Assembly: GCA_035627675.1 (NCBI GenBank)
Contig: DASPLH010000113.1
Span: 1-25,611 of the forward strand
Direction of reading: 5' to 3'
Source: DASPLH01 sp035627675
Lineage (GTDB): Bacteria; Acidobacteriota; Terriglobia; Terriglobales; Acidobacteriaceae
DNA: 25,611 nt
The position numbers were made by a program, and so were the translations under genes. Below, piece by piece: positions 7,812-13,916 of the stretch. Under the pieces are notes generated by a model. That model was not told where the DNA came from and ran no database searches. It was given only the letters and a program-made list of their open reading frames with translations. Positions within the stretch are counted from its first letter, which is position 1. Each line of letters opens with the position of its first letter.

Positions 7812-7839
7812 ATGCTGAGGGCTGAATGCCGAATGCCGA
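7805..7839 (-). repeat. Right heptamer array (inverted-repeat arm)
   Basis: Five 7-bp units which, read on the - strand, run TCGGCAT twice, TCAGCCC, TCAGCAT and TCAGTGC, an inverted version of the left array. The S23 stop codon (7809-7811) and the mnmA start codon (7833) are inside it. The variant unit TCAGCCC creates GAGGG on the + strand, a possible ribosome site for mnmA. No other such array was found in the window. Confidence 0.9.
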
Positions 7840-8945
7840 CTAAGACCATAGCCGTTGCCATGTCGGGAGGAGTGGATTCCTCCACGGTCGCCGCCATGAT
7901 GGTGAGCGAGGGGCATCGTGTCATCGGTCTGACCATGCAGTTGTGGAACCAGCGCCGGCTTGCAGGCCACGAGGGAATGCCCGAGGGCGTGCAGGGCCGC
8001 TGCTGCTCGATTGACGACGTTTACGACGCACGCCGTGTGGCCGAGAGGCTGGCAATCCCGTACTACGTCGTCAACCAGGAGGAGCGGTTCGAGCGCGACG
8101 TGGTGCGCCCGTTTGTCGCCGACTACCTGTCGGGACGCACTCCTATTCCGTGCTCGCTCTGCAACAACCACCTGAAGTTCGATCAGTTGCTCTTGACGGC
8201 TCGCCAGATCGGCGCGGAGTACATCGCGACGGGCCACTACGCGCGCAACGAGTACGACGCCGGGCGCGGCCGCTGGCTGCTGAAGCGTCCGGCGGACCGC
8301 GCGAAGGACCAGACGTATTTCCTTTTCGGACTGACGCAGGAGCAGCTCAGCCGCACGCTGTTTCCGCTGGGCGAGATGCACAAGCCCCAGGTTCGCGAGG
8401 AAGCTCGCCAGCAGGGACTCACCGTGCTCGCCGATAAGCCGGACTCGCAGGAAATCTGCTTCGTCCCCGGCGGCGACTACAAGAAGTTCCTCGACGCGTA
8501 CCTTGCGGAGCAGGGAGAGGCATTGCCCGACACCTCGGGCGCGCTGGTGACCACGACCGGGGAGATCGTCGGCCGGCATGGCGGAATTCACAACTTCACC
8601 ATCGGACAGCGCAAGGGGCTGGGCATTGCGACCGGGAACCCGGTGTACGTCCTGGAAATTCGGGGAGACCGTCGCGAGGTGGTGGTGGGCGACGCCGAGC
8701 ACCTCATGTCTCGCACGCTTCGCGCACACCGCATGAACTGGATCGCGATCCCTGAACTGGCGGGCCCGATTAGGGTCGAGGCAAAGATTCGCCACAAGCA
8801 CGCGCCGGCAGCCGCAACCGTCGAGCCGGCGGGAGAGGACATGGTGCTGGTGAGCTTCGACGAGCCTCAGCGCTCGATCACGCCGGGTCAGGCTGTCGTG
8901 TTCTACGACGGCGACCTGGTCGTTGGCGGTGGCTGGATAGCCTAG
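7833..8945 (+). CDS. mnmA: tRNA-specific 2-thiouridylase MnmA
   Basis: Adenylates and thiolates uridine 34 in the anticodon of Lys, Glu and Gln tRNAs, using sulfur that starts from a cysteine desulfurase. Seen: the PP-loop SGGVDSS at 11-17, catalytic Cys110 in PCSLCNNHLKF, the second cysteine Cys209 in SQEICFVPGG, TGHYAR at 133-138, the KDQTYFLF motif at 158-165, and the C-terminal beta-barrel part with FTIGQRKGLG. The length of 370 residues is normal. I chose 7833 rather than the in-frame ATG at 7812 because GAGGG lies 11 nt upstream and because MPTKTIAVAMSGG matches the usual family N-terminus; the earlier start would add seven residues from the repeat. The start region is made of heptamer repeat, so an insertion has evidently rewritten the translation-initiation region. 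The desulfurase two genes upstream is the likely sulfur donor. Confidence 0.95.
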   Translation: MPTKTIAVAMSGGVDSSTVAAMMVSEGHRVIGLTMQLWNQRRLAGHEGMPEGVQGRCCSIDDVYDARRVAERLAIPYYVVNQEERFERDVVRPFVADYLSGRTPIPCSLCNNHLKFDQLLLTARQIGAEYIATGHYARNEYDAGRGRWLLKRPADRAKDQTYFLFGLTQEQLSRTLFPLGEMHKPQVREEARQQGLTVLADKPDSQEICFVPGGDYKKFLDAYLAEQGEALPDTSGALVTTTGEIVGRHGGIHNFTIGQRKGLGIATGNPVYVLEIRGDRREVVVGDAEHLMSRTLRAHRMNWIAIPELAGPIRVEAKIRHKHAPAAATVEPAGEDMVLVSFDEPQRSITPGQAVVFYDGDLVVGGGWIA

Positions 8946-9000
8946 CGCGGCGGGGCGGGCAGCTCTGCCGATTTCTCGGGTTGCTGCATCCAACCGCTAC

Positions 9001-9945
9001 ATGAGGGCGAAACTCCCAGCAGCCGTATTCCTACTGGTACTCGCATTGGGCTTGTGTGCCTGCGGTGGCGGATCATCGCGGGACGAGAGCGTCAATGTCC
9101 CGGTCGATCCCAGCGCTCCACTGGACGTGCCGCAGCACAGCAACGTCGTTGTGCTTGTCCTGGAGAACACGAACTACGCCGATGTGGTTGGGAATCCGTC
9201 CATGCCTTATATGAACGGGTTGATCGCCCAGGGAGGGCTGGCGACCAACTACACAGCCAACGTCCATCCGTCCCTGCCGAACTACTTCGTATTGACCACG
9301 GGACAGACGATCACGAACAGCAATGACTATCCCGGCCCCGCGAATGTCGATAACGTCGTGCGTCAGCTTGCGGCGGCAGGGAAGACCTGGAAGGCCTATG
9401 CCGAGAGTCTGCCCTCGGTCGGGTATCTGGGCGGGGACCGGTATCCGTACGTGAAGCGGCACAACCCGTTCGTTTACTTCACGGACGTGATCGACAACGC
9501 CGCAAATGCCGCCAGAGTCGTGCCCTTCTCGCAGTTTGCAAGTGACCTCGGGGGCGGCCTTCCGAACTACGCGTTCGTCATGCCGAACAACATCCATAAC
9601 GGACACGACTGCCCGGCGGGGCAGTTCCAGTGCACGCAGAACGAGAAGCTCGCAACCGTGGACGGTTGGCTGCGGCAGAACATAGGCCCTCTGGTGGACA
9701 GCGCGCAGTTCAAGGCGAACGGGTTGCTGATCGTCACCTACGACGAGGACGCTGGATCGGGAGGCTCGAACGGCGGCCATATCGCGACGGTGCTCGTCGG
9801 CCCGAAGGTCAGGCCCGGGTTCCAGTCCACGACTGCGTACCAGCACGAGAGCGTGCTGAAGCTAACGATGAACACCCTGGGTGTGCGGCAGGTGCCGGGC
9901 GGGGCAACAACGGCACCGAGCATGTCAGAGTTTTTCGTGCCCTGA
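9001..9945 (+). CDS. Lipoprotein phosphoesterase (phospholipase C / acid phosphatase type)
   Basis: A 314-residue exported phosphoesterase of the PF04185 kind (bacterial phospholipase C and AcpA-like acid phosphatases). The N-terminus is a lipoprotein signal, with hydrophobic residues 5-18 and LCAC placing the lipid-bearing cysteine at about Cys21, followed by a flexible Gly/Ser stretch. Metal/active-site motifs: ENTNYADV (equivalent to the ENxS/T nucleophile region), NVHPSLPNYF, PNNIHNGHDC and TYDEDAG; the second half has a GGHIATVLVGPKV strand. The substrate is unknown: phosphate monoesters or phospholipids are both possible. It lies 55 bp downstream of mnmA, with no ribosome site seen, so it may be a separate unit; a strong terminator follows. 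Confidence 0.85.
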   Translation: MRAKLPAAVFLLVLALGLCACGGGSSRDESVNVPVDPSAPLDVPQHSNVVVLVLENTNYADVVGNPSMPYMNGLIAQGGLATNYTANVHPSLPNYFVLTTGQTITNSNDYPGPANVDNVVRQLAAAGKTWKAYAESLPSVGYLGGDRYPYVKRHNPFVYFTDVIDNAANAARVVPFSQFASDLGGGLPNYAFVMPNNIHNGHDCPAGQFQCTQNEKLATVDGWLRQNIGPLVDSAQFKANGLLIVTYDEDAGSGGSNGGHIATVLVGPKVRPGFQSTTAYQHESVLKLTMNTLGVRQVPGGATTAPSMSEFFVP

Positions 9946-9965
9946 CCGGGGACCGCAAAAGCAAG

Positions 9966-9997
9966 AACGCGGCGCATGGAGCGCCGCGTTTCATTTT
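9966..9997. terminator. Bidirectional hairpin terminator
   Basis: A perfect 10-bp stem (9966-9975 with 9981-9990, AACGCGGCGC) with a 5-nt loop, followed on the + strand by TCATTTT and on the - strand by CTTGCTTTT. It separates the convergent phosphoesterase and the 10010-10519 gene. Confidence 0.8.
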
Positions 9998-10009
9998 GAA
10001 CAAGAATGA

Positions 10010-10519
10010 CTAGATGAACATCTCTTCGCGCGGGACAGCGCCTTCGGCGCGACGCACCTTGCGGCCGCCGGCGAATTCACCGACGCCTGCCACAATCCCG
10101 GCCAATACGGCTGACAATCGCCGCATGGGCGAGATCACGACCTGCTGCATGTTCTCGGCCGTCTGCTCGATCCGGTCGAATGTGTGGCTCACCATTTCGT
10201 CGGCACGGATCACCTGGAGGCGCGTCCGGTCGACGACATCGTCCAGCGTGGCCCCGATGCGCTCGGCCTGAACACGAACGGTGGCGCTGGCGTCGGAAAG
10301 ATTGCTGACAATGGTGTTGATCTTCGGAGTGTTTTCGGCCAGAAGGGTGCGAGCCGACTCGAGGGCGGGCAGGGCCTCCGCCTCGACGCGCGCCGCAAGA
10401 GCTTCCATCCGCTGTGTCGTCTTGCGGGTGCTGAAGTAGAGCGCGAGGAGGATCGCCATCTGAAGAACAACGGCGACGGCGGTCACGGCTACGAAGATGG
10501 TGAGCAACGTTTCGTTCAT
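10010..10519 (-). CDS. Membrane-anchored coiled-coil protein (DUF948-like)
   Basis: A 169-residue protein with one N-terminal membrane helix (residues 6-29, LTIFVAVTAVAVVLQMAILLALYF) followed by a long amphipathic helix region (about 30-135) rich in Ala, Glu, Thr and Val in heptad spacing, ending with a VLAGIVAGVGEFAGG segment and a charged tail. This architecture resembles DUF948/YoxC-like general stress proteins, which are often next to YtxH proteins, as here. The start at 10519 (MNETLL) begins just before the membrane helix; the frame is open for 14 further codons upstream but these precede the natural start and lack a better ribosome site. It forms a probable operon with the YtxH gene 55 bp upstream. 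The molecular role is unknown. Confidence 0.75.
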   Translation of the reverse strand: MNETLLTIFVAVTAVAVVLQMAILLALYFSTRKTTQRMEALAARVEAEALPALESARTLLAENTPKINTIVSNLSDASATVRVQAERIGATLDDVVDRTRLQVIRADEMVSHTFDRIEQTAENMQQVVISPMRRLSAVLAGIVAGVGEFAGGRKVRRAEGAVPREEMFI

Positions 10520-10574
10520 TCTCTGATCCCAGCCGCGGACCGGCACGCCGGCCCGCGTCAATCAAAAGTCCCAA

Positions 10575-10895
10575 CTACGCCTTCGTGGCTCCGCCTTCCA
10601 CACCGACTTCCTGCGTGGCTTCACGGTAAGCCTGGCGGCCGGCTTCCACCGCCGAACGGATCTGGTCCTTCTGCTGGCTGAAGGTTTCGCGGCTACGCTC
10701 GTACAAGTCCTGGGCCTGCTCGCGGTATTCGCGGGCACGGTCACGGACGAGTTCACGGCCTTCCTCGGCGTAGTTCAAGATGGCTTCGCGCGTTTCGCGC
10801 CCCGACTTCGGCGCGTAAAGAACTCCAACCGCCGCTCCGATTCCGAGTCCTGCGAGGAACCACAACAGCCCACTGCTTCCATTATCGTCAGCCAT
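10575..10895 (-). CDS. YtxH domain-containing protein
   Basis: A 106-residue small envelope protein with the YtxH motif: a hydrophobic segment FLAGLGIGAAVGVLYAPKSG (residues 13-32) followed by GRETREAI and a long charged helix (about 40-95) with many Glu/Arg/Gln. The family is linked to general stress regulons in Bacillus; a biochemical function is not known. The start is supported by an excellent AGGAGG 6-7 nt upstream. A weak promoter lies just upstream (10923-10951). It is the first gene of the two-gene operon with the coiled-coil membrane protein. Confidence 0.9.
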   Translation of the reverse strand: MADDNGSSGLLWFLAGLGIGAAVGVLYAPKSGRETREAILNYAEEGRELVRDRAREYREQAQDLYERSRETFSQQKDQIRSAVEAGRQAYREATQEVGVEGGATKA

Positions 10896-10922
10896 AAATG
10901 CCTCCTGAGTTGCGCAAAATGG

Positions 10923-10951
10923 ATGGTATCACGCGGTGCAAACAGTGGTAA
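10923..10951 (-). promoter_or_regulatory. Weak promoter candidate for the YtxH operon
   Basis: On the - strand, TTACCA (-35) and TACCAT (-10) are separated by 17 bp, just upstream of the YtxH ribosome site. Each matches consensus at four of six positions, so this is tentative. Confidence 0.3.
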
Positions 10952-11052
10952 GTGACGCAGTCGTACATTGACCGCGCGTTCATATGCTCGCGGAGGTACA
11001 CGGCGTCAAGCAGCCGGGCCTGTCCGGCGATTGCGCAATTGAGATGTTCGCG

Positions 11053-11778
11053 TCAGGGCTTGCGCGTCGGCCGCACGACGATCTCGCTCACGAACGACTG
11101 CGGAGCCTGCACGACAAGCATTGCGACGGCGTGTGCGATGTCGTCCGGCAACAGCATCCTGGAAGTGTCGCCGGCGGCGGCGCGGCGCAATCCCGTATCG
11201 GTGGAGCCGGGGCAGACGACGCTGACGCGCACACCGTAGTTGCGAAGCTCTTCCGCGACCGAATAGCTGAGGCCGTTCAGACCCCACTTGGAGGCGGCAT
11301 ATGCCGCGCCGTTGGCAACGGGGTTCTTGGACGCGATCGAGGAGATGTTGATGATGTGCCCGCCGCCTTGCCGGATCATCATCGGCGCCAACGCCCGTAT
11401 GCAGTAGAAGACGCCCCTGAGGTTCGTATCCATGATGCGGTCCCAGTCGGCGGGCTGCATTTCGTGAAGGGGCGTGCCAAAGAGTCCCACACCCGCGTTG
11501 TTGACGAGTACGTCGAGCCGGCCAAAGCCGTCATCGATGTAGGTCGCGAGACCGGTGATGTCGGCGAGAGATGTGACGTCGTGGATGCGTCCTTCGCACC
11601 TGCCCCCTTGCTGGGCGATGCGTTCTTCGACTTCGCCGAGCGCCTTGCGATCACGGCCGGTGATGACGACCTGCATCCCCAGGCCGGCAAGCTTCCCGGC
11701 GATGGCCGCGCCGATTCCGCGGCTGGCTCCGGTCACGACGGCCACCTGGTCGGAGAGCGGACTGCTTGGGTTTGGCAT
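11053..11778 (-). CDS. Short-chain dehydrogenase/reductase (SDR family)
   Basis: A 241-residue classical SDR oxidoreductase using NAD(P)H in a Rossmann fold. Motifs: TGASRGIG (16-23), the HDV turn at 66-68, NNAG at 93-96, catalytic Ser147 (NISS), Tyr160 and Lys164 (YAASK), then CPGSTDT at about 190. It resembles FabG-like 3-oxoacyl reductases and sepiapterin/YdfG-type enzymes; the substrate cannot be decided from sequence. A basic residue at Arg20 and Arg42 after the first strands (TGRDRK) is compatible with NADPH. GGAGGAA precedes the ATG at good spacing. It is a monocistronic unit; no acyl-carrier genes are adjacent, so a fatty-acid role is not supported by context. Confidence 0.9.
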   Translation of the reverse strand: MPNPSSPLSDQVAVVTGASRGIGAAIAGKLAGLGMQVVITGRDRKALGEVEERIAQQGGRCEGRIHDVTSLADITGLATYIDDGFGRLDVLVNNAGVGLFGTPLHEMQPADWDRIMDTNLRGVFYCIRALAPMMIRQGGGHIINISSIASKNPVANGAAYAASKWGLNGLSYSVAEELRNYGVRVSVVCPGSTDTGLRRAAAGDTSRMLLPDDIAHAVAMLVVQAPQSFVSEIVVRPTRKP

Positions 11779-12209
11779 TGGTTCCTCCAGGGCGACAAGG
11801 GTAACAGTTCAGGGGGCGGCGGTCCGGGCGCGAACGGCCCGAGACAGTGGCAAAGTTGCACATCCAAAGCCGCGCGGGGAGGCATCCAACTTGCACGTAT
11901 CTTGCGGCTGCCTGGGTGTGGGTTAGGAAACTTGCCTTACATGCACGTACATACCTATAATCGCAACCTCTGCTTCTCAGCCGTGTTGAACAGTAGCAAC
12001 CGAATCTTTACAGGGGTGAAGACACAGCAGGTTGCGGAACGCATTTTGTGCGATCCACTGGATTGGTCCGAGATGGATTGCAGCCAGCATTCCAAGCAGC
12101 ATGTTGCCGATTCTATCTGCCCAGCGCAGGCGAGCCAGCAACGGACGGTAAGCGCTCGAACCAGAAGTGTCGGGCCGCAGATTCGCATCAGTTCTCAAGG
12201 AGCCTACGA
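11779..12209. other. Intergenic leader region of the 12210 gene
   Basis: 431 bp between divergently oriented genes. It holds a good promoter at 11932-11961 and a leader of about 240 nt before the 12210 start. The leader has some short complementary stretches but no riboswitch that I recognise; no ORF with a ribosome site was found. Confidence 0.5.
11932..11961 (+). promoter_or_regulatory. Sigma-70-type promoter for the 12210 gene
   Basis: TTGCCT (11932-11937) and a perfect TATAAT (11956-11961) separated by 18 bp, with transcription expected from about 11968 and a leader of some 240 nt. Confidence 0.6.
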
Positions 12210-13598
12210 ATGAAGAAGTCGCTAGTCACGTTGTTGCTTGTCTTCGCGACCGCTGCGGTCGCCCAGCAAGCGCCGGCGGGCGATCCCAACGTTGCGCCTC
12301 AGCAGCAGCCACCGGCGGCCGGACAACAGGCCCCCGCACCCGCACCAGCTCCGGGCGACCCCGCGGCAGCGCAGGGTCAGCAGGGTGCACAGCCGGAATC
12401 GCAGAAGAAGGTCATCAAGGACCCCGCCGAGTACAACGCGTACGTGGCTGCCATCCAGACACAGGATCCCAATGCCCGCGCCCAGGCACTCGATGCGTTC
12501 CTGCAATCGTATCCGCAATCGGTGATGAAGGAAGACGCGCTGGAAGCCATGATGAAGGCTTACCAGCAGACGAATAACGTCGCCAAGATCACCGAAGCCG
12601 GCCAGCGGCTTCTGCAAGCGAATCCGAACAACCTGACGGGATTGGCGCTGCTCAGCTACCTGAACCGCCTGCAGGCGCAGTCGGGCGGTCCGAACGCCGC
12701 GCAGTTGCTCCAGTCGGCGGCCGAGTATGGCCAGCGCGGAATACAGCAGATGCAGACCGCCGGCAAGCCGGAAGGTTACACCGACGAGCAGTGGGCGAAG
12801 ATGAAGGACGGCTTCCGGGTGATCTTCCTCGGCGCCATCGGTCAGAACGCCCTTCAGAACAAGGATTACGCGACGGCACAGCAGGCCCTGCGTGAGGCCG
12901 TGAACATGCAGCCCGACAACTTCTTCGACGTTTTCCAGCTTTCGCTGGCATACCTCGAACCGAAGCCGATCGTCGTGGACGGACTGTTCTGGGTCGCGCG
13001 CGCCGTGAGCCTTGCGCAGCAGCAGGCTCCGCAGGCGGTGGCAAACATCCAGAACTACGCCCGCGGCAAGTACGTGCGCTATCACGGCACGGATCAGGGC
13101 TTCACGGAGTTGCTGGCGGCCGCGGCTCAGACCAAGACGATCCCCGCGGGCTTCACGGTTGCTCCGGCGCCGTCTCCGGCGGATCAGGCTGCGGAGATGA
13201 TGCGGAAGGGAACTCCTCCGGCGCAGATGTCGTTTGGCGAGTGGGAGTTCATTCTCAGCTCCGGCAACCAGGAGGCTGCGCAGACCGTCTGGACGGCCAT
13301 CCAGGGCAAGCTGATCAAGATGCAAGGCTGGGTGATGAGCGGTTCCGGCAAGACGATCCAGATCGCGGGAACGGAAGACGCTCGGAACGAAAACCGGCCG
13401 GACATCACGCTGCAACTTGCTACTGCGCTGCCGGCTGCCCGCACACCGAAGCCGGGACAGTTGATCACGTTCCAGGGCGTAATCGACAGCTACACGCCCG
13501 AGCCGTTTGTGCTGACGATGACCGACGGCGCGGTCTCGGGCGGCACGGCCGCGGCAGGCAAGACTCCGGCGAAGAAGGCTCCGGCCCGCAAGCGCTAG
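12210..13598 (+). CDS. Exported helical-repeat (TPR-like) protein with C-terminal OB-fold-like region
   Basis: A 462-residue secreted protein, not matched to a named family. The start at 12210 has AAGGAG at 7 nt and a good signal peptide (residues 1-19, MKKSLVTLLLVFATAAVAQ). After a Pro/Ala/Gln-rich linker (about 20-65) come tetratricopeptide-like helical pairs (about 70-255): YVAAIQTQDPNARAQALDAF, VAKITEAGQRLLQANPNN, DYATAQQALREAVNMQPDN. The C-terminal part, about 340-440, has beta strands (LIKMQGWVMS..., ITLQLA, QLITFQGVIDSYT, FVLTMTDGAV) that resemble a tRNA_anti-like OB fold. A lysine/proline tail KTPAKKAPARKR closes it. TPR and OB-fold together suggest a periplasmic or envelope scaffold, an inference only. 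It is transcribed alone, with its own promoter and terminator. Confidence 0.75.
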   Translation: MKKSLVTLLLVFATAAVAQQAPAGDPNVAPQQQPPAAGQQAPAPAPAPGDPAAAQGQQGAQPESQKKVIKDPAEYNAYVAAIQTQDPNARAQALDAFLQSYPQSVMKEDALEAMMKAYQQTNNVAKITEAGQRLLQANPNNLTGLALLSYLNRLQAQSGGPNAAQLLQSAAEYGQRGIQQMQTAGKPEGYTDEQWAKMKDGFRVIFLGAIGQNALQNKDYATAQQALREAVNMQPDNFFDVFQLSLAYLEPKPIVVDGLFWVARAVSLAQQQAPQAVANIQNYARGKYVRYHGTDQGFTELLAAAAQTKTIPAGFTVAPAPSPADQAAEMMRKGTPPAQMSFGEWEFILSSGNQEAAQTVWTAIQGKLIKMQGWVMSGSGKTIQIAGTEDARNENRPDITLQLATALPAARTPKPGQLITFQGVIDSYTPEPFVLTMTDGAVSGGTAAAGKTPAKKAPARKR

Positions 13599-13916
13599 CT
13601 GCAACCCAAACTGTAACCACGGCGGTCCTTCGGGACCGCCGTTTACGTTGCAGGCGATTTCTCCGGGATCACTCTCTAAAGTGACACATCTCACTGCGAA
13701 GCTGCTTGCAGGCGCAGATGATCCAGTTCTTCCCCCACTCCCGGGTCCCAGTCGTTCCAGTAGATAGTCATCCGTAAATAATTAGCGGTACGCACTCAGT
13801 GAGAGCTGCCCTGCTGTGCTGTTCCGCGGCCGAACTGTTTTTCACGATCCATAGGGAACTCGCGCGAGCCAACACGAGTGCGTCACCGCTCAATTGCCAT
13901 TGGCAAGGAGACTCTC
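13599..13916. other. Intergenic region upstream of the CARDB gene
   Basis: 318 bp containing the terminator at 13619-13649, a short A+T-rich patch near 13776 (AAATAATTAG) that may be part of a promoter, and the ribosome site AAGGAG at 13905-13910 of the next gene. No good -35/-10 pair or RNA motif was seen. Confidence 0.5.
13619..13649 (+). terminator. Rho-independent terminator
   Basis: A perfect 10-bp stem (13619-13628 with 13633-13642) capped by a TTCG tetraloop, followed by TTTACGTT. It lies 20 bp after the 12210-13598 gene. Confidence 0.85.

Larger units (their letters stand above)
7376..7839 (+). mobile_element. Putative inverted-repeat cassette carrying an S23 four-helix-bundle gene
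   Basis: A 464-bp unit bounded by inverted heptamer arrays (7376-7417 and 7805-7839) with a single gene inside. It interrupts a desulfurase-mnmA gene pair and encodes its own family member of the 23S rRNA intervening-sequence proteins, whose classical genes also lie between complementary ends. No target-site duplication is obvious and no transposase is encoded, so mobility would need help in trans. That it is a discrete element is an inference from its architecture. Confidence 0.6.

Noticed and set aside
7366..7850. Target-site duplication around the heptamer cassette
   Set aside because: The bases just outside the two arrays (for example AAGCAG and CTAAGA) share only AAG, which is not convincing.
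12222..13694. A 490-codon open frame on the - strand over the 12210 gene
   Set aside because: Shadow of the TPR-like gene on the other strand, with Arg/Leu-rich translation and no ribosome site.
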